DNA of 19,814 nucleotides from positions 1 through 19,814 of the forward strand of contig JBCCDG010000075.1 of NCBI GenBank assembly GCA_039030915.1, read 5' to 3'. The position numbers were made by a program, and so were the translations under genes. Positions 8,549-16,256 of this stretch are shown here, in pieces. Source of the stretch: Thermohalobaculum sp039030915 (GTDB taxonomy: Bacteria; Pseudomonadota; Alphaproteobacteria; Rhodobacterales; Rhodobacteraceae). Under the pieces are notes generated by a model. That model saw only the letters and a program-made list of their open reading frames with translations, was not told where the DNA came from and did not search any database. Every line of letters begins with the position of its first letter. The stretch's first letter is position 1.

Positions 8549-8894
8549 GGCCGCGGCGCCCCTCGCAGCGCGGTCCTCAGCCCACGCTCTCGAAGATGGC
8601 GGCGATTTCAGGCCGTCGATGGTGGCCGCGAGAAGCGCTGCATAGAGCCCAGGCTCAACGATCGGCCATAGATGGCCGCGCCGCGAACGCCTCATCCCGA
8701 AAGACCCGGCGCAGGAGCAGCGGCGCCGCGAAGGCCAGCGCATTGACGACAAGGGCGAGGCGTAGCAGCAAGCGGTCGCCGGGCGCCCCCAGACGGAAGC
8801 CGCTCAGCGCCGCCCCGTCGAAGCGGGCAGGGCGCAAGACGAGAAGCTCGGGCCCGACGCCGACCGAGATGGGCCAACCGGAACGGAGCGCGCC
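8549..8894 (-). pseudogene. Gene-free gap with fragmentary coding traces, possible remnant
   Basis: 346 bases with no complete gene. On the minus strand, directly after the GNAT stop, a frame without a usable ATG or GTG reads through WPISVGVGPELLVLRP, then a hydrophobic stretch LLLRLALVVNALAFAAPLLL, to a TGA near 8655. In a different frame, 8600-8690 reads EPGLYAALLAATIDGL. One frame shift later it continues EIAAIFESVG and stops at 8577. Together these look like pieces of one or two decayed genes. I do not recognise a family, and GC-rich non-coding DNA can mimic this. Confidence 0.3.
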
Positions 8895-9482
8895 TTAAAG
8901 CTCCCGCAGCCAGAGGCTCATGGGCTTCTCGGTCTCGGCCTCTTCGCCGAGATCCTTCCACGCGAACCTGGCCTCCGCGCCCTCGATCTTCTCATAGCCG
9001 TAGCGGTGCCAGATGGCGTCGAGCGGCCGGTAGCCTTCGGGCCGCATCGGATGGTCTGCGGGCCGGATCACCGCGCAGAAGACCGAGTACCGCCGGCCGA
9101 GCACCCGTCCCGCCGCCTCCCGCCGCTCGAAGAACTGCCGGTATACGCCCCTGCCCCGGCACTCCGGCAAGAGCACGCTCTCCCCGCAATACCACGTCTC
9201 AGACGGATCAAGGCCCGCAGCGGCGAGCGCGTCGGCGAACTCGGACGCGTGCTCTTCCATGGGCGCGCCCGTGGCGGCCCCGACCAGCCGATCGCCGTCG
9301 AAACAACCCACGACCAGGGCATGCGGGCTCTCGGTATAGGTGCGGAGATACGCTGCCTCATAGGCCCGGTCGCCGTCATAGAGGTAGGGAAACGCGCGAA
9401 ATACCGTGATGCGAAGGCCCGCCAGATCGTCGAGGCGATCCACCACCTCCGCCCGGGCGAGGTTGCGGATCTCGAGCGTCAT
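8895..9482 (-). CDS. GNAT-family N-acetyltransferase
   Basis: 195-residue GCN5-related acetyltransferase; the acceptor is unknown. Acetyl-CoA binding motif A is visible as ESVLLPECRGRGVYRQFFE (residues 101-119, with RGRG at 109-112), preceded by beta strands such as HALVVGCFDGDRLVGAATG. The C-terminal part (PADHPMRPEGYRPLD, then WHRYGYEK) resembles GNATs often annotated only as hypothetical. Its ATG overlaps the TGA of mnmD by 4 bases (ATGA), indicating translational coupling. That does not by itself prove a role in tRNA modification. Confidence 0.85.
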   Translation of the reverse strand: MTLEIRNLARAEVVDRLDDLAGLRITVFRAFPYLYDGDRAYEAAYLRTYTESPHALVVGCFDGDRLVGAATGAPMEEHASEFADALAAAGLDPSETWYCGESVLLPECRGRGVYRQFFERREAAGRVLGRRYSVFCAVIRPADHPMRPEGYRPLDAIWHRYGYEKIEGAEARFAWKDLGEEAETEKPMSLWLREL

Positions 9483-10219
9483 GGCGTCTCCCCTTCGATC
9501 GGCAGGCGGCCGGCCAGCATGTCGCGCTTACGCCCGTAGCCCGGCCGCTTCTCCATCGCGAACCCCGCAGCACCCAGCGCCCGACGCACCGCCCCGGCAG
9601 CAGTGTAGGTCGCGACTGTGCCGCCCGGCCGCGTGGCGCGGGCGACGGCGGCGAGGAGCAGGGGCTCCCACATCTCGGGGTTCCGGGCAGGCGCAAAGCC
9701 GTCCAGGAACCAGGCATCGACGGCGCGTTGCTCGAGCGCGAAGCTCGGGACGCGGACGCGCGCGTCCCCGATCCGCACCTCGAGGCGCAAGTCGCCGAGG
9801 TCGAGCCGGATCGCTCCGTCGCTCGGCGGCGTGTCGGGCCACGCACCCAGAAGCTCCGCCGCCTCGAGCCGAAGCGCGGGGAAGGGGCCGAGCGCGCGGG
9901 CCAGGGCGGGGCGGCCGAGCGGCGCCTCCTCGAAACTCACATGCTCGAGCACTGCCCCCGGCACCGCGCGCTTGCGCCAGAGCGACCACGCCGCAAGCGT
10001 CGCGAGGCCCGCCCCGAAACCGAGTTCGCCCAGGCGAAAGCCCTCGCCCGCGCCGCCTTCGGCCCAACGGGCGGGCAGATCGTTGCCGTCGAGATAGACA
10101 TGGCGCGTCTCGGCCAGCCCATCCGCCGGCGCGTAGAACGGATCGTCGTAGCGGCGCGAGAAGGGCACGGGGCCGGGGCCGCCGGCCACCCAGTCGATCC
10201 CGTCCTCAGCGGTCGTCAT
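9479..10219 (-). CDS. mnmD: tRNA 5-methylaminomethyl-2-thiouridine(34) methyltransferase, MnmD (MnmC1-like)
   Basis: 246-residue SAM-dependent methyltransferase corresponding to the N-terminal domain of E. coli MnmC. It would add the final methyl group to form mnm5(s2)U at the wobble position of tRNAs. The start at 10219 (MTTAEDG) fits family members that begin shortly before the conserved DWVAGGPGPVPFSRRYDDP. The SAM site is LGELGFGAGLATL (residues 63-75), and WFLDGFAPARNPEMW is the family's catalytic-region signature. The C-terminus has YTAAGAVRRALGAAGF and KRPGYGRKRDML. The oxidoreductase half of MnmC is not fused; a candidate for it is divergently transcribed 73 bases away. Confidence 0.9.
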   Translation of the reverse strand: MTTAEDGIDWVAGGPGPVPFSRRYDDPFYAPADGLAETRHVYLDGNDLPARWAEGGAGEGFRLGELGFGAGLATLAAWSLWRKRAVPGAVLEHVSFEEAPLGRPALARALGPFPALRLEAAELLGAWPDTPPSDGAIRLDLGDLRLEVRIGDARVRVPSFALEQRAVDAWFLDGFAPARNPEMWEPLLLAAVARATRPGGTVATYTAAGAVRRALGAAGFAMEKRPGYGRKRDMLAGRLPIEGETP

Positions 10220-10292
10220 CGCCCAGCATCCCGTCCTGCGCCCTGCCTCCCCCGTGATGGTCAGGCGGCTGCGAATTTGCAAGGAAGGCGCG

Positions 10293-11468
10293 ATGATGGG
10301 ATCGCGGGCAAGCATCGAGGTGCTGGTGGTGGGCGCAGGCATCGCGGGGCTGACGCTCGCGCGCAGCCTCCTCGCCCGCGGCGCCGCGGTCACGGTGCTG
10401 GACGACGGCGGCCCGCCCGCTTCGGCGACACCGGTGGGCGCCCTCATGCCGCTCCCCCGCGCACCTGCTGACGATATGCTGGCGGCGTTGCAGACGGACG
10501 GGCTGAGCGCGATGCCAGCGCTCACCGCAACGCTGGAGGCCGAGACCGGCGTGACGGTCGGCTACCGCGTCACCGGACGCCTCACGCCGCTGTCTGACGC
10601 AGCGGCGGTGCCAGAGGACGCGTCGCTCGCCGAAGCCGCGGTCCGGTTCGAGACAATCGCCGCGGCCCAGCGTGCGGCGGGCCACGCGCTGCCAGGGGAC
10701 GGGCCGCTGCTCCAGCATCTGGCACCGGATGCCCTGCCACCGCGGCTGGTCGCGCCCGAAGCGGCCGTCGGCGGCGCCCTCTGCGATGCGGTGACGGCAC
10801 GGCTCGATACGCGCGCGCTCCTCCGCGCGCTTCGCCTTTCGGTGGCGCGGCATCCCGCGGGCCGGCGGCTCGACGCATGGCCCGTGCGGCGCATCGTGCC
10901 GGCGCCCGGCCGGGGCGGACGCGCCGCCGTGATCGGGCCGCTGGGGCGGCTGCCGGGGGATGCGGTGGTGCTGGCGGCGGGCTGGCGCAGTGCGGCCTTC
11001 GCCGAGCATCTCGGCGCTCTGCCGGGACGCGCGGTCAAGGGGCAGGCCGCGTTTCTCGCCGTCGCCCTGCCGCCCGGCACGCCGGTGGTTCAGGCGCCCG
11101 GTCTCTTCGTCGTGCCGCAAACGCCCGGGTCGGACGGCACGCCGCGCGTGGGCGTCGGCAGCACGCGGGAGCCGGGACGGACCGATCTCTCGACCGACGA
11201 GGGCCTCGACGGGATGCTCGACCGGACCGCTACGCTCGTCCCCGCGCTCCGGGGCGCGCCGGTCCTCGAGGCATGGGCGGGGATCAGGCCGCGCCCACCC
11301 GGAAGATTGCCCCAGGCGGGCCCCCTGCCCGACCGGCCCGGGCTCTGGCTCCTCACCGGCGGGCACGGTATCGGCATCGCACTCGCGCCCGCGCTGGCCG
11401 AGAGACTTGCGGAGGCGCTCATGGCGGACGCGGAGCTTCCCGGCCCCCTCCTGCCTCGACGCCGTTGA
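10293..11468 (+). CDS. FAD-dependent oxidoreductase, probable stand-alone MnmC2-like enzyme
   Basis: 391-residue flavoprotein of the D-amino-acid oxidase (DAO) fold. The ATG at 10293 is chosen because AAGGAAGG lies at 10281-10288; an in-frame ATG at 10254 has no such site. The Rossmann motif EVLVVGAGIAGLTLA is at residues 9-23. The C-terminal FAD-contact segment reads GLWLLTGGHGIGIALAP, in the place where MnmC oxidases have a GHGSRGLT-type motif. Divergent pairing with mnmD suggests it removes the carboxymethyl group from cmnm5U34 before MnmD methylates it. Alternatives are a glycine oxidase (ThiO) or a small amino-acid dehydrogenase. Fold certain, substrate inferred. Confidence 0.8.
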   Translation: MMGSRASIEVLVVGAGIAGLTLARSLLARGAAVTVLDDGGPPASATPVGALMPLPRAPADDMLAALQTDGLSAMPALTATLEAETGVTVGYRVTGRLTPLSDAAAVPEDASLAEAAVRFETIAAAQRAAGHALPGDGPLLQHLAPDALPPRLVAPEAAVGGALCDAVTARLDTRALLRALRLSVARHPAGRRLDAWPVRRIVPAPGRGGRAAVIGPLGRLPGDAVVLAAGWRSAAFAEHLGALPGRAVKGQAAFLAVALPPGTPVVQAPGLFVVPQTPGSDGTPRVGVGSTREPGRTDLSTDEGLDGMLDRTATLVPALRGAPVLEAWAGIRPRPPGRLPQAGPLPDRPGLWLLTGGHGIGIALAPALAERLAEALMADAELPGPLLPRRR

Positions 11469-11603
11469 GCGCATCCGGGGGGCGGGAGGTGCTTCCCTCT
11501 GAAGAGCAGCCGACAACCAGACATCGCAAGAGCGGTCGGGAGCGTCGATCGCGGCGTTGAGCCGCAAGGTCGGAACGACCCCGGGATCCCGCAGGCCGGC
11601 GCT
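11469..11603. other. Convergent intergenic spacer
   Basis: 135 bases between the stop codons of the FAD oxidoreductase and the DUF1491 gene. Two transcription units end here, so terminators are expected. I see GC-rich palindromic bits (CCCGGGATCCCG near 11580) but no stem followed by a T-run on either strand. In many alphaproteobacteria recO follows era; it is not here. Confidence 0.5.
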
Positions 11604-11936
11604 TCAGCCGCGGAAGGGGTCGTCCTCGAGCAGATGGCGTCCGCGCGGATCCTCGACCTCAATGACCCAGAGGTCGCGGTCCCGGCCCCTCCTGCGAGCG
11701 ACGGTCTCCTCCGCCTCCCGCTCCGCAACCGGGCCCAGCGTGGCGACCCAGCCGGGCGCACCGTGGTCGTCCCAGCCCCGTTCCCAGAGAACGGCCTGCC
11801 CGTTCATGGTCGCGAGCTTGACGATCACGTCCCCCGCCGTGCCGTCGCCGCGATGCACGATGTGGCTGAAGATGCCCGCCGCATCGAGGCGCATGCGATA
11901 GGCCGAGAGCCAGAGCTCGGTGGTGAGACGTGCCAT
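11604..11936 (-). CDS. DUF1491 family protein
   Basis: 110-residue small protein of the alphaproteobacterial DUF1491 family, function unknown. It begins MARLTTELWLSAYRMRLDAAGI and contains the family-typical HRGDGTAGDVIVKLA, then WERGWDDHG, and ends in DPRGRHLLEDDPFRG. The start ATG is 5 bases after the era stop, so it belongs to the lepB-rnc-era operon. No signal peptide or membrane helix. The association with era and rnc is a common neighbourhood for this family in Rhodobacterales. Confidence 0.85.
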   Translation of the reverse strand: MARLTTELWLSAYRMRLDAAGIFSHIVHRGDGTAGDVIVKLATMNGQAVLWERGWDDHGAPGWVATLGPVAEREAEETVARRRGRDRDLWVIEVEDPRGRHLLEDDPFRG

Positions 11937-11941
11937 CGCGC

Positions 11942-12871
11942 TCAGCCCCCGTCCTTCCAGTCGAGCCCCATCTCGCGGAACCGCTCCGCCTCCTCCAGCC
12001 AGCCGGGGCGGACCTTGACCGTCAGGAACAGATGGCAGGACCGGCCGAGGAGCTCGCCGATCTCCCGCCGCGCCTCCGCGCCCACCGCCTTCGCCGTGGT
12101 TCCGCCCTTGCCGAGAACGATGCCCTTGTGCCCGTCCCGAGCGACATAGATCACCTGCTCGATGCGCGCGGAGCCGTCCTCGCGCTCCTCCCACGCCTCC
12201 GTCTCGACGGTAAGCTGATAGGGCAGCTCCTGATGGAGGCGCAGCGTCAGCTTCTCCCGCGTGATCTCGGCGGCGAGGAGGCGCAGCGGCAGATCGGCGA
12301 TCTGGTCCTCCGGATAGTGCCAGGGGCCTTCCGGCAGCCGCCCGGCCAGCCATTCCTTCAGATCGTCGACGCCATAGCCTTTCTCGGCGGAGATCATGAA
12401 TGTCGCATCGAAGCGACGCCTTGCGTTGAGCGCCTCCGTGAGCGCGAGGAGGCTCTCCGCCTTCACCCGGTCGATCTTGTTGATAGCGAGCGCCAGCGGC
12501 TTGCCCTCGGGCAGATGCTCGTCGAGCTCGGCAAGAATGCGCTCGACGCCCTCGGTCAGCCCCCGGTGCGCCTCCACCAGCAGCACGACGATGTCCGCGT
12601 CCTCCGCCCCCGCCCAGGCGGCGCTGACCATCGCCCGGTCGAGCCTGCGGCGCGGGCGGAAGAGCCCCGGCGTGTCGACGAAGACGATCTGCGCCTGCCC
12701 CGCCATGGCGATGCCACGGATGCGGGCGCGCGTCGTCTGCACCTTGTGGGTGACGATGGAGACCTTGCCGCCGACCATCCGGTTCAGGAGCGTCGACTTC
12801 CCCGCATTCGGCTCCCCGATCAGCGCCACGAAGCCGCAGCGCGTCGTCGCGTCGGTCTCTGGCGCGCTCAT
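11942..12871 (-). CDS. era: GTPase Era
   Basis: 309-residue Ras-like GTPase that binds the 3' end of 16S rRNA and assists 30S subunit assembly. The P-loop GEPNAGKST is at residues 19-27. Switch and nucleotide motifs follow: IVFVDTPGLF, NKIDRVK, and ISAEKGYGVDDLKEWL. The C-terminal KH RNA-binding domain includes VLGKGGTTAKAVGAEAR and HLFLTVKVRPGW. The length is normal. Its ATG overlaps the rnc stop in ATGA (4 bases), so translation is coupled to RNase III, as is common for the rnc-era pair. Confidence 0.97.
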   Translation of the reverse strand: MSAPETDATTRCGFVALIGEPNAGKSTLLNRMVGGKVSIVTHKVQTTRARIRGIAMAGQAQIVFVDTPGLFRPRRRLDRAMVSAAWAGAEDADIVVLLVEAHRGLTEGVERILAELDEHLPEGKPLALAINKIDRVKAESLLALTEALNARRRFDATFMISAEKGYGVDDLKEWLAGRLPEGPWHYPEDQIADLPLRLLAAEITREKLTLRLHQELPYQLTVETEAWEEREDGSARIEQVIYVARDGHKGIVLGKGGTTAKAVGAEARREIGELLGRSCHLFLTVKVRPGWLEEAERFREMGLDWKDGG

Positions 12872-13620
12872 GTCCCTGCATCTCCCGCAAGGCGCGCCAG
12901 CAGTGCCTCTGCCGCCGCCTGCTCCGCCACTTTCTTGGCGCGTGCCCGACCCTCGGCGCGCTGCCCGTCCGCCAGCGTCGCGGAGACGGTGAACTCCGGA
13001 TCGTGAGCCGGCCCCTCCTGCGCCTCGAGCGTATAGCTCGGCGGGGCCATCCCCCGCCCTTGCGCCCATTCCTGGAGGCGCGTCTTGGCGTCGATGGGCG
13101 CCTCCTCGGCCGCCGTCAGCCGCGCGAGCCAATGGCGGCGGACGAAGCCGCGGGCCGCCTCCAGGCCGCCGTCGAGATAGATCGCCGCGATCACCGCCTC
13201 CATCGCATCTGCCAGGATCGCCTTCTTGCGCCGCCCGCCGGAGATGTTCTCGGACCGGCCGAGGACGAGATGCGCGCCAAGCCCCAGCTCACCCGCGATC
13301 TCGGCCAGCGTCTCGCGGCGGACGAGGGCGTTCAGCCGCGGCGCAAGCGTACCCTCCGCCTCCTCCGGCAGCGCCTCCATCAGCGCCTCGGCCACCACGA
13401 GCCCCAGCACCCGGTCGCCCAGAAACTCGAGCCGCTGGTTGTCGGGGCGCGACGGTCCCGCCGCAGACGGATGCGTCAGCGCCTCGGCCAGAAGTCCGGG
13501 CCGACGGAAGCGGTGGCCGAGCGCCGACCCCAGCGCCTCGACCGCCCGCGTGCTGCCCGGTCTCGCCTTCGGGGGTAACGCCCCGCCCGACTTTCGCCGC
13601 TCCGCGCCGCCCGCGCTCAC
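12868..13620 (-). CDS. rnc: Ribonuclease III
   Basis: 250-residue double-stranded-RNA endonuclease acting in rRNA maturation and mRNA turnover. The signature QRLEFLGDRVLGL covers residues 62-74, the catalytic-site segment LADAMEAVIAAIYLDGG covers 136-152, and a C-terminal double-stranded RNA binding domain covers about 178-246. The start is GTG at 13620: it overlaps the lepB stop in GTGA, and the reading frame upstream of it lies wholly inside lepB. The N-terminus (about 22 Ser/Gly/Arg-rich residues before TRAVEAL) is a little longer than usual. An ATG further in is not needed to explain the protein. Confidence 0.95.
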   Translation of the reverse strand: MSAGGAERRKSGGALPPKARPGSTRAVEALGSALGHRFRRPGLLAEALTHPSAAGPSRPDNQRLEFLGDRVLGLVVAEALMEALPEEAEGTLAPRLNALVRRETLAEIAGELGLGAHLVLGRSENISGGRRKKAILADAMEAVIAAIYLDGGLEAARGFVRRHWLARLTAAEEAPIDAKTRLQEWAQGRGMAPPSYTLEAQEGPAHDPEFTVSATLADGQRAEGRARAKKVAEQAAAEALLARLAGDAGT

Positions 13621-14498
13621 TCGATCGCCTTGAAGAAGCGGTCGCCCCGCCAGTTCCAGACCTGCCAGAACGGCCCGTCCGAAGAGATGGCGATCACGTC
13701 CGCCCGCCCGATCAGGTTCTCGAAGGGCACGTAGCCGACCGACGGAAAGCGGCTGTCGACCGAGTTGTCCCGGTTGTCGCCCATGAAGAAGAAATGCCCC
13801 TCCGGCACCTCGAAGACGCCCGTGTTGTCCTGGTTGCGCGGACCGGCGGAGCCTGTGCCCCCCACGACGCCCGTGATGTTCAGCACCTTGTGCTCCACCC
13901 CGCCCGGCAGCGTCTCGACGAATTGCTGCTTGAGGCAGAGCTCGCCGAGGCGCACGGGGTTGTTGGCGCATTGCGGCGGGCGGGGCGGCGAGCCACGGAG
14001 CGCCTTCACTTCGGCAAAGTCCCCGATCTGGCGGGTCGGCAGCGCCTCGCCGTTGATGTGCAGGATGCCGTCCTTCACCTGGATCCGGTCCCCCGGCAGG
14101 CCGACGACGCGCTTCACGTAGTCGACGCAGTCCGAATTGGCGGGCGCTGCGCGGAAAAAGCCTGAAACGAAGCCCACCACCGCCTCGACCGGCCCTTCGG
14201 TGCAGGCGTCGAATTCGGGATGCTTGAAGACCACCACATCCCCGCGCTCGGGGGTGTCGGACCAGATCCGGCCCCCGAAGATCGAGGGGGCGAAGGGAAA
14301 GGAAAAGTTGGAGTAGCCGTACGAGAACTTCGTGACGAAGAGGTAGTCGCCCACGAACAGCGTCGGCTTCATCGACCCCGAGGGGATCGAGAAGGGCTGG
14401 AACAGGAAGGATCGGAACGCGGCCGCGATCAGCAGGGCCCAGAAGATGGTCTTGAGCGTGTCCCACACACTCTCCTTCTTCTTCTCTGTCGCTGCCAT
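13617..14498 (-). CDS. lepB: Signal peptidase I
   Basis: 293-residue inner-membrane serine protease that removes signal peptides from exported proteins. An N-terminal membrane anchor (TIFWALLIAAAFRSFLF, about 17-33) precedes the catalytic motif IPSGSMKPTL with Ser42. The general-base region is DYVKRVVGLPGD with Lys129. The later box FFFMGDNRDNSVDSRF is complete. A Cys pair (Cys99, Cys124) and a further pair around CANNPVRLGELC sit in an insert-like segment between the Lys box and the last box. It is the first of the lepB-rnc-era-DUF1491 run with overlapping stop/start codons. Confidence 0.96.
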   Translation of the reverse strand: MAATEKKKESVWDTLKTIFWALLIAAAFRSFLFQPFSIPSGSMKPTLFVGDYLFVTKFSYGYSNFSFPFAPSIFGGRIWSDTPERGDVVVFKHPEFDACTEGPVEAVVGFVSGFFRAAPANSDCVDYVKRVVGLPGDRIQVKDGILHINGEALPTRQIGDFAEVKALRGSPPRPPQCANNPVRLGELCLKQQFVETLPGGVEHKVLNITGVVGGTGSAGPRNQDNTGVFEVPEGHFFFMGDNRDNSVDSRFPSVGYVPFENLIGRADVIAISSDGPFWQVWNWRGDRFFKAIE

Positions 14499-14644
14499 GA
14501 ACCTGCTCGTGCCGGGAAAGGATCCGGCTTACTGCCGGTCGCGCTCGCCTGCTGTCAAGCGCCGCCCGCCCGCCGCCGCCGCGCCGGCAGGGGCACGGCC
14601 CATGGGCAAAGCGCCATCGGGGGTGTGTGGCTGGCGGGTGGGCC

Positions 14645-14667
14645 GCTCGCCGGCGAAGCCGGCGGGC
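14645..14667. other. Strong GC hairpin between acpS and lepB
   Basis: A 10-base arm at 14645-14654 pairs with 14658-14667 across a GAA loop, with one T-G wobble. It lies 11 bases after the acpS stop within a 180-base gap that holds no gene. There is no T-run on either strand, so it is not a classical intrinsic terminator. It may be an mRNA-stabilising or attenuating structure in the acpS-lepB transcript, or a chance GC-rich repeat. Confidence 0.4.
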
Positions 14668-14678
14668 CGAAGCACGCG

Positions 14679-15116
14679 TCAGTCCGCCCCCGAGACGACA
14701 GGACCGCCGGGCGCGGCGCCGAGCGGCAACGCCTCGATCACCACGAAGGCCTGCGCATAAGGGTGGTCGTCGGTGATGCTCACATGCACATGCGCCGCGT
14801 GCCCCGGCGGCGTCAGGCCCGCGAGGCGCACCGCAGCGCCGCCATGGATGCGCATCGTCGGCTGGCCCGAACGCAGGTTCACGACTTCCATCTCGTTCCA
14901 GGCGATCCCCATGCGCAGCCCCGTGCCCAACGCCTTCGAGCACGCCTCCTTCGCCGCCCAGCGCTTGGCATAGGACGCGGCGCGAAGCTTCCGCCCTTCC
15001 GACTTCGTCTGCTCGATCTCGGTGAAGACGCGCCGTACGAAGCGCTCGCCGAAGCGCTCGAGCGTCCCCTCGATCCGTCGGATATCCGCGATGTCGGTGC
15101 CGATCCCGAGGATCAT
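14679..15116 (-). CDS. acpS: Holo-[acyl-carrier-protein] synthase
   Basis: 145-residue phosphopantetheinyl transferase that moves 4'-phosphopantetheine from CoA to the acyl carrier protein, activating fatty-acid synthesis. The start at 15116 gives the standard MILGIGTDIADIRRIE N-terminus, with metal-binding Asp8. The second signature KRWAAKEACSKALGTG carries Glu57. The C-terminus has HVHVSITDDHPYAQAFVV and is slightly longer than in E. coli. It sits downstream of pdxJ, the typical pdxJ-acpS arrangement, but here a LysE-type exporter and a secreted hypothetical protein lie between the two. Confidence 0.95.
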   Translation of the reverse strand: MILGIGTDIADIRRIEGTLERFGERFVRRVFTEIEQTKSEGRKLRAASYAKRWAAKEACSKALGTGLRMGIAWNEMEVVNLRSGQPTMRIHGGAAVRLAGLTPPGHAAHVHVSITDDHPYAQAFVVIEALPLGAAPGGPVVSGAD

Positions 15117-15156
15117 TGCGCCCCTCCCCGGCCGGCCCCGTGCCGCCTGTTGCCGC

Positions 15157-15600
15157 CTATTGCCGCGTGATCGTGCCCGTCTTCTGGTTGACGACGAAGC
15201 GGATATCGGCGCGCGGGCCCGCGCCGCTGCCGTCGGCGGCGGCACGGTTGGCCGGTACCGTCACGCTGAGGCCCGTCTCCGGGTCGTAGCTGCCATCCGC
15301 CTCCCGCACATCGATGCTGAAAAAGCCCGTTCCCTCGCCATCCTCGAGTACCGTGCAGGCCCGCCCGCCATCGGGGTCGTCGGGATCGGGATAGAGCACC
15401 ACCAGCCGCAGGCTACAGCAGGCAGGCTCCCCCGCATCGCTCACCGCCAGCCGGATCGCCCCGTTCGCGAAGGCGGTGATGTTCTCGTACCAGGGCTCGG
15501 CCACGTCCCGCATGCTCGCATGCTGGGTGCACTCTGCCGCCACCGCGGCGGCGGGCAGGGTCAGCGCCGCAAGGGCGGCAAGGGCGGCTCGGCGTCTCAT
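15157..15600 (-). CDS. Hypothetical secreted protein
   Basis: 147-residue protein with a clear Sec signal peptide: a basic MRRR start, a hydrophobic core to about residue 20, and likely cleavage after AVAA at residue 22. The mature part has four cysteines (Cys24, Cys61, Cys62, Cys82), which could form two disulfides, and ends in DIRFVVNQKTGTITRQ. No family recognised. It is probably periplasmic or envelope-associated and is translated from the pdxJ-acpS transcript. The stop is 41 bases before the acpS start. Confidence 0.8.
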   Translation of the reverse strand: MRRRAALAALAALTLPAAAVAAECTQHASMRDVAEPWYENITAFANGAIRLAVSDAGEPACCSLRLVVLYPDPDDPDGGRACTVLEDGEGTGFFSIDVREADGSYDPETGLSVTVPANRAAADGSGAGPRADIRFVVNQKTGTITRQ

Positions 15601-15623
15601 GCGTCCATTCCTCGGGCGAGAAC

Positions 15624-16256
15624 TCAGGGCGTGTCGCTGCGGGCAAACACCAGGCGCAAGCCCGCATAGCCGAAAAAGGCGGCGAATACGGCCTCCAGAC
15701 GCCGGCGCGCCCGGACGTAAAAGGCCATCGCCGACGGCAGCGAGAGCGCCAGGGCATAGACGGCATAGATCGCAAGCCCCAGCAGCGCGCAGGCCAGCGT
15801 CACGACGGCGATCTCCGCCGCCCCCGCGCCCGCGGGCAGCCCGATGGCCAGCACCGCGATCCAGGCCAGAACGGCTTTGGGGTTCAGAAGGTTGAGGACC
15901 ACCCCCCGCTGGAACGCGGCCCGTCCGGACAGCGCGCCCGTCGGGGCGGCGCCATCGTCCCCCGGGCGCAGCGCGCTACGCGCCGAGCACCACGCGAGGT
16001 AAAGGAGGTAGCCCCCTCCGAGCAGGCGCAGTACCAGAAGCGCGCTCGCCGACTGGACCATCAGCGGCCCCAGCCCGGCCGCCGCCACCAGACCCCAGAA
16101 GGCGAGGCCGACCGCGAGCCCCGCGCCGAGCGCCAGACCAGCGGCCCGTCCTCTCGCCATCGCCGTTGCCGCAACGGCAAGCGTCGCAGGCCCGGGCGAG
16201 GCCGCGGCGACGAAGAAGGCGAGGAGCGGGGCGGCGAGGAAAGCCATGCCCTCCAT
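15624..16256 (-). CDS. LysE/RhtB-family amino-acid exporter
   Basis: 210-residue inner-membrane protein with about six hydrophobic helices, of the LysE/RhtB superfamily that exports amino acids or related metabolites. The family signature SPGPATLAVAATAMARG is at residues 20-36, and GVVLNLLNPKAVLAWI is the conserved middle box. The ATG overlaps the pdxJ stop by one base (TGATG), so translation is coupled to pdxJ. The substrate cannot be told from sequence. The position after pdxJ makes an amine or amino-acid substrate possible but not shown. Confidence 0.9.
   Translation of the reverse strand: MEGMAFLAAPLLAFFVAAASPGPATLAVAATAMARGRAAGLALGAGLAVGLAFWGLVAAAGLGPLMVQSASALLVLRLLGGGYLLYLAWCSARSALRPGDDGAAPTGALSGRAAFQRGVVLNLLNPKAVLAWIAVLAIGLPAGAGAAEIAVVTLACALLGLAIYAVYALALSLPSAMAFYVRARRRLEAVFAAFFGYAGLRLVFARSDTP

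Noticed and set aside
6554..8752. 732-codon open frame on the minus strand
   Set aside because: Antisense to the ligase and the RTX gene end. Composition is that of a shadow frame; the opposite strand carries the conserved ligase motifs.
12868..14943. 691-codon minus-strand frame suggesting a larger protein ahead of RNase III
   Set aside because: Only the last 250 codons are RNase III. The rest is the out-of-frame shadow of lepB. The GTG at 13620 overlapping the lepB stop explains the true start.
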